In this document: positions 27,318-36,864 of the stretch, one piece after another | Layout: each line of letters begins with the position of its first letter | Numbering within the stretch: position 1 is the first letter of the stretch | Assembly (NCBI RefSeq): GCF_963975415.1 | Contig: NZ_CAXBGN010000002.1 | Location: 1 to 64,000, forward strand | Length of the DNA stretch: 64,000 nt | Origin: Kriegella sp963975415 | Lineage (GTDB): Bacteria; Bacteroidota; Bacteroidia; Flavobacteriales; Flavobacteriaceae | Direction: 5' to 3' | Notes under the pieces: generated by a model | What the model was told of the DNA's origin: nothing | What the model saw: only the letters and a program-made list of their open reading frames with translations | Database searches by the model: none | Program-made: the position numbers and the translations under genes

Positions 27318-29717
27318 GTGACAAAAATAACGAAGGGTTTTTGGGAAGCAACGGCACGGATAATCCTAAGAAACAGGATTTTAATATTGGTTCTGATTGC
27401 GGGCTTCACCGTCTTTCTGGGCTTACAATGGGAAAACATGCGGTTCAGCAACTCCCAAGCCAATTTACTGCCTGACGACCATCCGGTAAATATTGAATAT
27501 CAATCGTTTTTAAAACAGTTCGGAGAAGAAGGCAATGCTATTGTATTTGCTGTTAAAGACAGTGCGCTGTTCACCCCCGAAAATTTCAAAAGGTGGAACA
27601 AATTTAGCAAACAGGTCGATGCCTTCCCCGAAGTTGATTTTGTACTTTCAACAGACAATCTACAGGAGTTGGTTCGAGATAAAGATGAAAATCAATTTGT
27701 TCTTGAACCCCTAATAAAATCAGAATTAAACTCCAAGCAAGAAGTCGACAGTCTAAGAAGGCATTTGTTCAATGACTTACCTTTTTACAACCGCTTATTG
27801 TTCAATAAAGAGAGCGGCACCATTCGAACCATTGCGAATCTTGATAAAGACATCGTAAACACATCAGTACGAAAAGACTTTATATTACGTGATTTGACCA
27901 ATCTGATTACAGATTTTGAAGAAGACACCGGCTTAGATATGCACGTATCGGGTATGCCCTATATACGCACCATGAATTCTCAAAATATCATTGATGAAAT
28001 AGGAAAGTTTATTCTTGCCGCCCTGGGTGTCACTTCTCTAATCTTCTTCTTTTTCTTTAGAAGTTTTAGAGCCACATTTATATCGATGAGCGTAGTCATC
28101 GTAGGGGTTATGTGGGCTTTTGGCGTTTTAGGTCTTTTACAATATGAGATTACAGTTCTAACCGCACTGATCCCCCCGTTAATCATCGTTATCGGTATTC
28201 CGAACTGTATCTTCTTGATTAACAAATACCAACAAGAAGTTAAGAAACATGGCAATCAGGCACTTTCGTTACAACGGGTCATTTCTAAAATCGGGAATGC
28301 CACTTTAATGACGAATATGACAACGGCTTCCGGTTTTGCAACCTTTATTATTACGGATAGTAAGTTGTTAAAGGAATTCGGTATCGTTGCCTCAATCAAT
28401 ATAATTGGCATTTTTATATTGTCTTTATTGATTATTCCCATTGTCTACAGTTTTATGTCGCTACCCAAAACGAAGCATCTCAAACATTTGAACAAAAGAT
28501 GGATCGATACTTTTGTAAATTGGATGGAACGCATTGTTCGGGAAAGACGCATCTCTGTTTATATTGTCTCCATTATTCTATTAGTGGTCAGTATTATAGG
28601 TATATATCAGATTGATATTTCCGGAAGTCCCATTGAAGACATGCCGAAAAAAGCCGCCTTTTTTAAGGATATTAGGTTCTTCGAAAAAGAGTTCGATGGT
28701 ATTATGCCAGTAGAGATCGTGGTCGATACCAAGCGGCCAAATGGAGTTTTGAAGTCTTCGACGTTAAAAAGCATGGATCAATTGGGCGATGTGATTGAAG
28801 AAATACCAGAGTTATCAAAACCGGTTTCCGTTGTCAATTTGGTAAAATACTCTAAACAGGCGTTTTACAATGGTATTCCCAAATACTATCAGCTACCAAC
28901 GACCCAAGAAAATAATTTCATTATGGATGTCGCCCGAAAATCTTCGGGCAATAGCGACCTGCTTAAAAACTTTGTTGATAGCACAGGACAAACGGCAAGA
29001 ATAACTACGTTTATGAAAGACGTAAAGACCTCACGCATGGAAACGATCGAGGCGAGACTCAAAGAAAATATCAATAAATATTTTCCTCCTGACCGCTATG
29101 AAGTATACATGACAGGCAGTGCGCTGCTATTTTTAAAAGGCACTAAATATCTGGTAAAAAATCTTGTTATGTCATTGGCATTGGCTATTGGTCTGATTGC
29201 CTTGTTCATGGCATACCTGTTTCGGTCTTTTCGCATGATTATTATTTCGTTGATTCCCAATTTACTTCCTTTGGTCATTACGGCCGGGGTCATGGGTTTC
29301 GCCGGGGTTCCTATAAAGCCTTCGACCATTTTGGTTTTTAGTATCGCTTTCGGAATATCGGTCGATGACACCATTCACTTTCTGGCGAAATACCGACAAG
29401 AGCTTATTGCAAACAAATGGCGTATTCAAAAGTCTGTCTATGCTGCACTGAGGGAAACCGGGGTAAGTATGTTCTACACGTCAATTGTACTCTTTTTCGG
29501 CTTTTCGGTTTTTGTGATTTCTAATTTTGGGGGTACGGTCGCTTTAGGAGCCTTAGTTTCCGCAACGCTGCTTTTTGCCATGTTGGCAAACCTTATTTTA
29601 CTGCCCTCATTGTTACTGTCCCTAGAACGAAATATTGCAAATAAAGAAGTACTTAAGAAACCACAGATCGATATCCTTCCAAAAGAAGAAAGCGATATAA
29701 ACGACTCGGATAAGTAA
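27318..29717 (+). CDS. MMPL/RND-superfamily transporter
   Basis: A 799-residue permease with two homologous halves: one helix at residues 18-36, a periplasmic domain, then five helices (about 230-385), repeated with a helix near 415-435, a second periplasmic domain and helices at about 625-780. The signature SIAFGISVDDTIHFLAKYR near residue 680 and PPLIIVIGIPNCIFLINKYQ near 290 carry the family polar residues in TM4/TM10. Relatives export lipids or hydrophobic compounds using the proton gradient; no adaptor or outer-membrane partner is nearby. The start codon is GTG. The stretch 27117-27317 upstream holds no gene. Confidence 0.87.
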   Translation: MTKITKGFWEATARIILRNRILILVLIAGFTVFLGLQWENMRFSNSQANLLPDDHPVNIEYQSFLKQFGEEGNAIVFAVKDSALFTPENFKRWNKFSKQVDAFPEVDFVLSTDNLQELVRDKDENQFVLEPLIKSELNSKQEVDSLRRHLFNDLPFYNRLLFNKESGTIRTIANLDKDIVNTSVRKDFILRDLTNLITDFEEDTGLDMHVSGMPYIRTMNSQNIIDEIGKFILAALGVTSLIFFFFFRSFRATFISMSVVIVGVMWAFGVLGLLQYEITVLTALIPPLIIVIGIPNCIFLINKYQQEVKKHGNQALSLQRVISKIGNATLMTNMTTASGFATFIITDSKLLKEFGIVASINIIGIFILSLLIIPIVYSFMSLPKTKHLKHLNKRWIDTFVNWMERIVRERRISVYIVSIILLVVSIIGIYQIDISGSPIEDMPKKAAFFKDIRFFEKEFDGIMPVEIVVDTKRPNGVLKSSTLKSMDQLGDVIEEIPELSKPVSVVNLVKYSKQAFYNGIPKYYQLPTTQENNFIMDVARKSSGNSDLLKNFVDSTGQTARITTFMKDVKTSRMETIEARLKENINKYFPPDRYEVYMTGSALLFLKGTKYLVKNLVMSLALAIGLIALFMAYLFRSFRMIIISLIPNLLPLVITAGVMGFAGVPIKPSTILVFSIAFGISVDDTIHFLAKYRQELIANKWRIQKSVYAALRETGVSMFYTSIVLFFGFSVFVISNFGGTVALGALVSATLLFAMLANLILLPSLLLSLERNIANKEVLKKPQIDILPKEESDINDSDK

Positions 29718-29772
29718 TCGGTATAAAAGAGCTATTATACCATATATACTACGGTTCTTTTTATCAAAAAGC

Positions 29773-29780
29773 TATCTTTG
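29773..29780 (+). promoter_or_regulatory. Possible -7 element for asnS
   Basis: TATCTTTG matches TAnnTTTG 26 bp before the asnS ATG. The -33 element is not evident. Confidence 0.4.
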
Positions 29781-29806
29781 CGAATCTAATTCCGATTTGA
29801 TTAAAA

Positions 29807-31237
29807 ATGAAGTCATTTAGCGTAAAAGAACTACTTACAGCCCCCCTAATGCAGGAGGTTGTCATAAACGGATGGGTAAAAACCTTTCGCAGCAATCGTT
29901 TTATTGCCCTCAACGATGGGTCTACACTTAGTAATATTCAATGTGTAGTCGACTTTGAAAAGTTTGACGAAAGCCTTCTGAAGCAAATTGCGACCGGTGC
30001 CGCTATTCAAGTAAAAGGTACATTAGTCGAAAGTCAAGGAAAAGGCCAAAGTGTTGAAATTCAAGTTGATGAAATAACAATTCATGGCACCGCCGACCCT
30101 GAGACCTACCCTATTCAACCGAAAAAGCATTCTTTGGAGTTTTTACGGGAAAAAGCACACCTGAGGGTGCGAACCAACACCTTTGCCGCAGTGATGCGTG
30201 TAAGGTCCGCTTTATCTTTTGCGATACACCAATATTTTCGCCAGAATGGCTTCTACTATTTTCATGCGCCCATCATTACAGGCTCAGATGCCGAAGGAGC
30301 CGGGGAGATGTTTCGTGTAACCACATTGAATGAAAAAAACCCGCCGCTAACCGAAGCGGGAGATGTTGACCATAAAGAAGATTTTTTTGGCAAGGAGACC
30401 AACTTAACCGTTTCAGGGCAATTGGAGGCCGAAGCTTACGCCATGGCCCTCGGCAAAGTATACACTTTTGGACCTACCTTCAGAGCAGAAAACTCCAACA
30501 CCTCGAGACATTTGGCTGAATTTTGGATGATCGAACCCGAAATGGCGTTTTACGATCTTGATGCCAATATGGATCTTGCCGAGGATTTTATCAAAAACGT
30601 TGTCCAATATATTTTGGATAATTGCGAAGAAGACCTTCAATTTTTGGAAAAAAGACTTCTCGATGAAGAAAAGACGAAGCCACAGGCCGAACGCAGTGAA
30701 ATGGCATTGCTGGAAAAACTAAGATTTGTCGTAGAAAATAATTTTAAAAGGGTGACCTATACAGAAGCGATTGATATCCTCAGAAATAGCAAGCCCAATA
30801 AAAAGAAGAAATTCAAATACCCTATAAACGAATGGGGCGCAGATTTGCAAAGCGAACATGAGCGCTTTCTTGTAGAAAAACATTTCAAGTGCCCTGTGAT
30901 TTTATTTGACTACCCGGCAAAAATAAAGGCATTTTATATGCGTTTAAATGAAGACGGAAAAACAGTTCGAGCAATGGATATCCTTTTTCCGGGAATCGGA
31001 GAAATCGTCGGAGGATCCCAACGCGAAGAACGTTTGGATGTTTTAAAGGAAAAAATGGCGATTTTAGGTATCGACGAAGAAGAACTATGGTGGTATTTAG
31101 ACCTTCGCAAATTTGGTACAGCGGTTCACAGTGGTTTCGGACTTGGCTTTGAACGACTTGTATTGTTCGCAACGGGTATGGGTAACATACGCGATGTAAT
31201 TCCTTTTCCCCGAACACCGCAAAATGCCGATTTTTAA
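29807..31237 (+). CDS. asnS: Asparaginyl-tRNA synthetase
   Basis: A 476-residue class IIb synthetase. The N-terminal OB-fold anticodon domain (VINGWVKTFRSNRFIALND) is followed by the catalytic core with motif 2 (FGPTFRAENSNTSRHLAEFW, MIEPEMAF) and motif 3 (GSGLGFERL-like SGFGLGFERLVLFATGM). It charges tRNA-Asn, and ends with RDVIPFPRTPQNADF, typical of AsnRS. It precedes rpoN by 42 bp. Confidence 0.97.
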   Translation: MKSFSVKELLTAPLMQEVVINGWVKTFRSNRFIALNDGSTLSNIQCVVDFEKFDESLLKQIATGAAIQVKGTLVESQGKGQSVEIQVDEITIHGTADPETYPIQPKKHSLEFLREKAHLRVRTNTFAAVMRVRSALSFAIHQYFRQNGFYYFHAPIITGSDAEGAGEMFRVTTLNEKNPPLTEAGDVDHKEDFFGKETNLTVSGQLEAEAYAMALGKVYTFGPTFRAENSNTSRHLAEFWMIEPEMAFYDLDANMDLAEDFIKNVVQYILDNCEEDLQFLEKRLLDEEKTKPQAERSEMALLEKLRFVVENNFKRVTYTEAIDILRNSKPNKKKKFKYPINEWGADLQSEHERFLVEKHFKCPVILFDYPAKIKAFYMRLNEDGKTVRAMDILFPGIGEIVGGSQREERLDVLKEKMAILGIDEEELWWYLDLRKFGTAVHSGFGLGFERLVLFATGMGNIRDVIPFPRTPQNADF

Positions 31238-31279
31238 AATTGATTTTTTAACTTTAGGGAGAAGTAGAATTAAAACTCT

Positions 31280-32743
31280 ATGCTGAAACAACATTTACAA
31301 TTCAAATTATCCCAAAAATTATCTCCACAGCAGATTCAGTTGATGAAGTTGATTCAACTGCCTACGCAGGCTTTTGAACAGCGACTGAAGCAAGAACTTG
31401 AAGAAAATCCGGCGTTGGAAGGGGGGAAAGAGGAAAGTGACAGTATCGATGACGAATTCGGTGATCTCTACGACGATGATACCGAAACCGGGAGTGAAGA
31501 AATCAACACCGAAGACATCAATATTGATGATTACCTCAGTGACGACGAAATACCCGATTATCGCACTAAAGCCAACAATTATAGTACCGATGATGAAGAA
31601 AAGAATGTTCCTTACGCAGCAGGCATCTCTTTTAACCAATACCTTCTCAACCAGCTAAACACCGTATATCTTAGCGATGACGAATGGGCTATTGCCGAGT
31701 TTTTGGTGGGCAGCGTTGACGAAAGCGGCTACATTCGCAGACCGTTATCAGACATTTTAGACGATTTGGCATTTACTCAAAATATATATACCGACGAACA
31801 AACCATTCAAAAGGTATTAAAAATTGTTCAATCATTAGATCCGCCAGGTGTAGCCTCAAGATCCTTGGAAGAATGCCTTATCATTCAACTCAAACAAAAG
31901 GAATTAACGCCAAGCATTGAGCTTGCTATCACGATTCTTGAAAAATCTTTTGAGCAATTCACCAAGAAACATTATAAAAAATTAATTCAGAAATTCGGAA
32001 TTACGGAAGAAGAACTGAAAGGCGCTATTTCCGAAATTGAAAGACTAAACCCAAAACCAGGTGGCTCCTATTCCGGAAACAATCGCATGGTAGAACATGT
32101 TGTTCCAGATTTCTCTATCAGAATCGTAGATGGAGAACTCGAGCTAACCTTAAATGGCAGAAACGCACCCGAATTACACGTCTCCAGAGAGTACAGCAAT
32201 ATGCTCAAGGGATATAAAGACGCCAAAGACAAATCGAAGTCACAAAAGGATACCGTACAGTTCATAAAACAAAAACTGGATGCCGCAAAGTGGTTTATTG
32301 ATGCAATAAGGCAACGACAACAGACGCTCTATATTACCATGAACGCCATTATGCATTATCAAAAGGAATATTTTATGACCGGCGACGAACGTAATTTACG
32401 CCCAATGATCTTAAAGGATATTGCCGATGAAATTCATATGGATGTTTCCACTGTCTCCCGTGTCGCCAACAGCAAGTATGTCGATACTCCTTATGGCACC
32501 AAATTGATTAAAGAGTATTTCTCCGAGTCAATGAAAAACGAGCAAGGAGAGGATGTTTCTACAAGGGAAATCAAAAAAATATTGGAAACGGTTATCCAAA
32601 AAGAAGAAAAGAAAAAGCCGCTGACCGATGATAAATTGGCAGCCATATTAAAAGAAAAAGGATATCCTATTGCGCGAAGAACTGTTGCCAAATATCGAGA
32701 GCAACTTGGTATTCCTGTTGCTAGATTGCGAAAACAAATCTAA
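31280..32743 (+). CDS. rpoN: RNA polymerase sigma-54 factor
   Basis: A 487-residue sigma-54. Region I is Gln/Leu-rich (FKLSQKLSPQQIQLMKLIQL), region II is strongly acidic (residues about 45-100), then the core-binding domain and the helix-turn-helix (ADEIHMDVSTVSRVANSKYV). The RpoN box IARRTVAKYREQLGIP recognises the -24 element. It needs AAA+ activators, none of which lie in this window. The stop overlaps the next ATG by one base (TAATG). Confidence 0.97.
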   Translation: MLKQHLQFKLSQKLSPQQIQLMKLIQLPTQAFEQRLKQELEENPALEGGKEESDSIDDEFGDLYDDDTETGSEEINTEDINIDDYLSDDEIPDYRTKANNYSTDDEEKNVPYAAGISFNQYLLNQLNTVYLSDDEWAIAEFLVGSVDESGYIRRPLSDILDDLAFTQNIYTDEQTIQKVLKIVQSLDPPGVASRSLEECLIIQLKQKELTPSIELAITILEKSFEQFTKKHYKKLIQKFGITEEELKGAISEIERLNPKPGGSYSGNNRMVEHVVPDFSIRIVDGELELTLNGRNAPELHVSREYSNMLKGYKDAKDKSKSQKDTVQFIKQKLDAAKWFIDAIRQRQQTLYITMNAIMHYQKEYFMTGDERNLRPMILKDIADEIHMDVSTVSRVANSKYVDTPYGTKLIKEYFSESMKNEQGEDVSTREIKKILETVIQKEEKKKPLTDDKLAAILKEKGYPIARRTVAKYREQLGIPVARLRKQI

Positions 32744-33348
32744 TGCGCCTGTTCGCCAAGTTGATTTCTTACCTTTCACACCCACTGTTCATTCCAATTG
32801 CGGGAACTATTTGCTATTTTATTGTAACCCCCAAATATACCCCACGCGAGGTTCAAACGGGTACTATACTTCCCATTTTCATTCTAACCGTTATCATTCC
32901 CATTATCTCCTATTTTATACTGAGAAACGTGGGTATGGTAAGTTCTATTTTTATGCCAAACCTTAAAGAGCGTAAATACCCCCTTTACATTCATATAGTA
33001 TTACTCTTGATGATTGTCTATAAGGTAATACCAAACTACGACGTACAAGAACTCCACTACTATTTTCTGGGACTTATTATAGCCTCAATGTCAACGCTTA
33101 TACTTCTTTTGTTCAACATAAAAAGCAGTATGCATTTATTGGGACTAGGAAGCCTACTGACATTTCTTTTGACCTTAAGTATACATTTTTCAATCAACTT
33201 AACACTGGCCATTAGTTTAATAACCCTTTTAACTGGATTAGTGAGCAGTGCACGCCTATATTTACAGGCACACACCAAAGCGGAGCTTTTTATAGGCTTC
33301 AGCATCGGTATGCTTTCACAATTACTGTTAATCCAGTTCTGGCTATAA
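32743..33348 (+). CDS. Polytopic membrane protein with PAP2-like C-terminus
   Basis: A 201-residue, mainly hydrophobic protein with about six membrane helices. The C-terminal half has SSMHLLGLG and SSARLYLQAHTKAELFIGFS, which resemble PAP2 phosphatase motifs 2 (PSGH) and 3 (SRxxxxxHxxxD); the usual motif 1 KxxxxxxRP is not visible, so catalysis is doubtful. It is translationally coupled to rpoN by a 1-nt overlap and overlaps tail to tail (6 bp) with the convergent PorT-like gene. A lipid-phosphate role is only a guess. Confidence 0.65.
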   Translation: MRLFAKLISYLSHPLFIPIAGTICYFIVTPKYTPREVQTGTILPIFILTVIIPIISYFILRNVGMVSSIFMPNLKERKYPLYIHIVLLLMIVYKVIPNYDVQELHYYFLGLIIASMSTLILLLFNIKSSMHLLGLGSLLTFLLTLSIHFSINLTLAISLITLLTGLVSSARLYLQAHTKAELFIGFSIGMLSQLLLIQFWL

Positions 33349-34038
33349 GATATAGAAGATAAAACCTACCCGTAATGGCTTCATATTAATATTTTCACCA
33401 TTCAACTCTGCAGAGTTATTAAAAAGAGAATTTAGTGCATAGTGAACATGAACATTGAAGGTATTGTATCCGAAACTAAAAGTAGCGCCGTACTGAAACT
33501 TCTCAACATTCTTATTATAAAATGAGGTTTTTTCGGTATCGGAAACATATTTAGATCTAGCCCCAACGACGTATGCGAGTTTAAACCCGGCATAGACCCG
33601 CCAAAATCTATACTCTTCAGGCGTAGAATTACGCCATCGAAACTCAAAGGGCATTTCAAGCAGGTGTGTCTCTATTTTGTTTCTTTTTAAATCGGCAATG
33701 TCTTCCAACACACTATATAAAAACCCATCGGAAACTTCAGAAACCACCATATTTGTATAATATGAGTTTATACCTAGGCCTAAGCCCACGCCCAAGGCTG
33801 TAGTTCGCTTTCTATTTAAAGGAATATCTTTAATAACACCTGCCTGCAGGCCGTATGACAAATTTCGCTGGGTTACGGTCTCTGGCTTACCCAACAAAAA
33901 ATTATAGGTGACCCCTAAATAGAACTGATCTTCCAAGTAGTTCAAATCGCTACCTGGAGGAACAGAATCCAAGGTCTGGGCATTTAGAAATACCATGGAA
34001 AAACACCCCACTAAAATTCCAACCAAAGTATGCCTCAT
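33343..34038 (-). CDS. PorT-like outer membrane beta-barrel protein
   Basis: A 231-residue exported protein (signal MRHTLVGILVGCFSMVFLNA) with alternating strands and conserved pieces of the PorT family (YLEDQFYLGVTYNFLL, NLSYGLQAGVIKDIPLN, VGLGLGINSYYTN, LEMPFEFRWRNSTPEEYRFW, GFKLAYVVGARSKY) and the final barrel strand PLRVGFIFYIL. PorT/SprT is a T9SS component in P. gingivalis and F. johnsoniae; whether this copy is that orthologue or a paralogue cannot be settled here. A terminator separates it from the upstream exb genes. Confidence 0.78.
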   Translation of the reverse strand: MRHTLVGILVGCFSMVFLNAQTLDSVPPGSDLNYLEDQFYLGVTYNFLLGKPETVTQRNLSYGLQAGVIKDIPLNRKRTTALGVGLGLGINSYYTNMVVSEVSDGFLYSVLEDIADLKRNKIETHLLEMPFEFRWRNSTPEEYRFWRVYAGFKLAYVVGARSKYVSDTEKTSFYNKNVEKFQYGATFSFGYNTFNVHVHYALNSLFNNSAELNGENINMKPLRVGFIFYIL

Positions 34039-34058
34039 AAAACAAAGTTACATAAATA

Positions 34059-34092
34059 AAAAACGCTCCAAATGTCTATTTGGAGCGTTTTT
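34059..34092 (-). terminator. Terminator of the exbB-exbD operon
   Basis: A perfect 15-bp stem (34059-34073 with 34078-34092) has a 4-nt loop, A-rich on the left and T-rich on the right. It separates the exb operon from the PorT-like gene downstream. Confidence 0.85.
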
Positions 34093-34117
34093 ATAAGTTT
34101 GAAATTATAAATCGAAG

Positions 34118-34600
34118 CTACTGCAAGTTATTAAATGCATCACCTTCGTAGGTGGTATAATTTACCTTTAAAGCATTAACCTTTCGAAGCTCTTGCTTGA
34201 TATCGGAAATCAATCCCATATTCGCATTTTTATCTACTTTAAGTGCCGTAGTAAGCACGTTCTGCAACTCTTGAGCCTTCTTGGCGCGTTCTTGCAAAAT
34301 ATAATCACCAACGTCAGACGGATCCGAAAACTTATCGTTCAATTGAATTTTCGGCTCAGTACCAAAAGTACTACTATACTGCGATGTAGGTGCGCCCACG
34401 TAAATATAGATTACCCTATCCTTTTTCTCTAGCTTCTTCGTCTCACTAGCATTAGGAAGCGTATTCTCAACTTTCAGGGTGCTATCTTTCATAACAGTAA
34501 CTGTCATAAAGAAGAACAAAAGCATAAATACAATATCAGGTAACGATGCAGTGGACACCGCCGGGGTATCACCATCTTTTTTCTTATTAAATTTTGACAT
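34118..34600 (-). CDS. ExbD/TolR-family biopolymer transport protein (second copy)
   Basis: A 160-residue ExbD: cytoplasmic start with KKKDG, one membrane helix (LPDIVFMLLFFFMTVTVM) carrying the essential Asp, then a periplasmic domain. Together with ExbB it uses the proton gradient to energise TonB-dependent outer-membrane transport or a related envelope process. It is the last gene of exbB-X-exbD-exbD, 21 bp after the first exbD. Confidence 0.92.
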   Translation of the reverse strand: MSKFNKKKDGDTPAVSTASLPDIVFMLLFFFMTVTVMKDSTLKVENTLPNASETKKLEKKDRVIYIYVGAPTSQYSSTFGTEPKIQLNDKFSDPSDVGDYILQERAKKAQELQNVLTTALKVDKNANMGLISDIKQELRKVNALKVNYTTYEGDAFNNLQ

Positions 34601-34621
34601 AGTCTTTATTTTAAGCTTTTA

Positions 34622-35230
34622 TTAATTGGAACTTGATGTTTCCGCTTCCGAAAGTTTTTGAGGAAATAAATCCTGTATTTTTTTAACCTTTTCCTTCAGC
34701 TCATCTTTGGCGTCTGAAGAGGTCTCCGGATTCAAATACTCTGCTTCCATATCGGTAAAGGCTCTTCCAAAAAGACGCTGCGCCTCTCTATTCCGAAGAT
34801 CGTTATAGGCTCCGACCAATTCATTTTGAACTGTAATATAAGTACCATATTTGGTCTCCCTATCGTTCTTCAATGATATAATCGCTTTAGTAGGATTATC
34901 AGACGATTGCGCATCTTTCTTACCCTTACAATAAGTGCAACTACCATCACCCCCATTATCTAAAAATTCCTTTGCCTTTTCCCTCAACGTCTTCAAATCA
35001 ATCAATTCGTCATCAGCCAACAATTGGCCGTTCTTATTGATATTAACTTCGAAGATATTCTTCTCTTTAATAACAACATCAGTGTCGGGTGGCTCGATAG
35101 GAGGCAACATACGATCCAATCCTGCATCAGTTTCTATGGTGGTGGTCACCAAGAAAAAGATAAGCAACAAGAATGCGATGTCTGCCATCGAACCGGCATT
35201 TACTTCTGGTGCTCCTGCTCTTCTAGCCAT
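34622..35230 (-). CDS. ExbD/TolR-family biopolymer transport protein (first copy)
   Basis: A 202-residue ExbD with membrane helix MADIAFLLLIFFLVTTTI including the conserved Asp, and a longer periplasmic domain that contains a small Cys-x-x-Cys segment (CTYCKGK). The C-terminus is a charged helix. Doubled exbD genes are common in Bacteroidota and may form heteromeric complexes. It lies 15 bp after the small membrane protein gene. Confidence 0.92.
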   Translation of the reverse strand: MARRAGAPEVNAGSMADIAFLLLIFFLVTTTIETDAGLDRMLPPIEPPDTDVVIKEKNIFEVNINKNGQLLADDELIDLKTLREKAKEFLDNGGDGSCTYCKGKKDAQSSDNPTKAIISLKNDRETKYGTYITVQNELVGAYNDLRNREAQRLFGRAFTDMEAEYLNPETSSDAKDELKEKVKKIQDLFPQKLSEAETSSSN

Positions 35231-35245
35231 AATTTTAGTTTTTAT

Positions 35246-35686
35246 TTACTGTCCCATTTTCTTAACTCCTCCCCATAACATTGCCCCAACGGCAACGACG
35301 GTAAGAATAAAGAACATATTAAGACCTGTTCCGATGTTTTTAATCGTTCCTTCAGTGGTAGAGAGCCCTTTATCGGCCATCTCTTCAATACTAACATCGG
35401 TACCCGATGATAGTACATAGGCTATAGCCACGACCAATAAAAATCCGACTACTACAAATAAGGTCTTTTTAAGATTAGCGGCGTTAGAAAACAAGTTCTT
35501 GAGCGCGAACACAAGGCTAAAGACTACAGCTATCGCAAGAAGAAGATAGGTAACCCAAAACATAGCGTTCATGGCCCCACTTTGAGCTGCTTCTCCTGCC
35601 GGCATATCCTTTTCAGGAAGCATAAACCAGAGAACGGCCCCAATCAACCCCACTACAATTAATAATATTTTTACAATTTTATGCAT
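35246..35686 (-). CDS. Conserved four-helix membrane protein of the exb cluster
   Basis: A 146-residue protein with about four membrane segments (residues 5-22, 43-65, 75-92 and 122-140). It resembles no functional family that I recognise, but this gene position between exbB and exbD is common in Bacteroidota. It is likely a structural or assembly partner of the ExbBD motor. Gaps to its neighbours are 15-25 bp. Confidence 0.75.
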   Translation of the reverse strand: MHKIVKILLIVVGLIGAVLWFMLPEKDMPAGEAAQSGAMNAMFWVTYLLLAIAVVFSLVFALKNLFSNAANLKKTLFVVVGFLLVVAIAYVLSSGTDVSIEEMADKGLSTTEGTIKNIGTGLNMFFILTVVAVGAMLWGGVKKMGQ

Positions 35687-35709
35687 GATTTTGTATTATT
35701 GAGTCCGAC

Positions 35710-36459
35710 TTATTTTTTATGGTCTACCAACATATCAATCAATACGATTGATGAATCTTCCATATCATTCACGATACTATCTATTTTCGCAATGATGTAA
35801 TTGTAGAAGATTTGAAGTATGATAGCCACAATAAGACCGAATACCGTTGTCAATAACGCCACCTGAATATCACCTGCAATAAGTGATGCACTCAAGTTAC
35901 CAACTGCACTAATTTTCTGGAAGGCCTGAATCATACCGATAACCGTACCCATGAAACCAAGCATCGGCGCAATAGCGATAAATAAAGACAACCAAGAAAC
36001 GTTCTTTTCCAACCGCCCCATTTGAACTCCTCCGTAGGCAACTACCGCCTTTTCGGCAGAGTCGATGCTCTCACCAGCCCTATCCAAACCTTGGTAGTAG
36101 ATAGAAGCAACAGGACCTTTAGTGTTTCTACAAACTTCTTTAGCTGCTTCAACACCACCCGATGCCAATGCATCTTCAACTTGTTGCTTTAACTTCGCTG
36201 TGTTGGTGCTGGCCAAGTTTAAATAAATAATTCTTTCAATAGCTACAGCCAAGCCCAAAATCAAACATAAAAGTACGATGCCCATAAAACCTGCACCACC
36301 TTGGATGAACATTTCCTTTAAAACTTGGGTAAAGCCTTTCTCAGCTTCTGGAGCTGCATCCTGCAAAACAATAACCGCTGAAGTCATATTTGCACTTACT
36401 GTATTTGTACCTGCCACAAATAACCCAGCTACAGCCAGGATAGAGAATAATCTTTTCAT
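35710..36459 (-). CDS. ExbB/TolQ/MotA-family proton channel protein
   Basis: A 249-residue ExbB. It has an N-terminal signal-like helix (MKRLFSILAVAGLFVAGTN), then three membrane helices: ILGLAVAIERIIYLN, the long pore segment LFIAIAPMLGFMGTVIGMIQ, and VALLTTVFGLIVAIILQIFY. The Thr/Gly-rich pore motif is intact. It pairs with the downstream ExbD copies as an ion-driven motor. The ATG at 36459 was chosen; the frame can also begin at TTG 36468. Confidence 0.93.
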   Translation of the reverse strand: MKRLFSILAVAGLFVAGTNTVSANMTSAVIVLQDAAPEAEKGFTQVLKEMFIQGGAGFMGIVLLCLILGLAVAIERIIYLNLASTNTAKLKQQVEDALASGGVEAAKEVCRNTKGPVASIYYQGLDRAGESIDSAEKAVVAYGGVQMGRLEKNVSWLSLFIAIAPMLGFMGTVIGMIQAFQKISAVGNLSASLIAGDIQVALLTTVFGLIVAIILQIFYNYIIAKIDSIVNDMEDSSIVLIDMLVDHKK

Positions 36460-36706
36460 TTCTTTCAAACTTAAATTAGATTAGTTAATAGGGTTAAAGA
36501 TAAAAAAAAATTGCAATAAAAAAAGTAAAACTTCGTTAGCGAAACCGAGGGTTACCAAAGATAAGCCCTAATTTCTCCACAAAGAGAACATGAATCAAAA
36601 AAAGTTAAAACTTACTGTCAATCGTATAAAATCTCCGAAAATCATAAAACCAAATTCTATAACAATCAAAAGCACTAGACAACTTACTTCAAACTTTTTT
36701 TCTTCG

Positions 36707-36794
36707 CAGAGAGGAAGGGATTCGAACCCTCGATACACTTTTGGTGTATACACACTTTCCAGGCGTGCGCCTTCGACCACTCGGCCACCTCTCT
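36707..36794 (-). tRNA. tRNA-Ser (GGA anticodon)
   Basis: The minus strand gives an 88-nt class II tRNA. The acceptor stem is AGAGAGG/CCTCTCT, the D arm starts GGCCGAGTGG, the anticodon is GGA within CCTGGAAAG, the variable arm is long, and the T loop is GGTTCGAATCC. CCA is not encoded. Confidence 0.95.
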
Positions 36795-36864
36795 AATCTA
36801 GCCCTTAAAAGGGTGCCCAAATAACGAAAAAATTATTGGTTAATAAAATTTAACCATACTATTT

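Noticed and set aside
36590..36796. Open frames on both strands over 36590-36796
   Set aside because: They overlap the tRNA-Ser gene and merely translate it.
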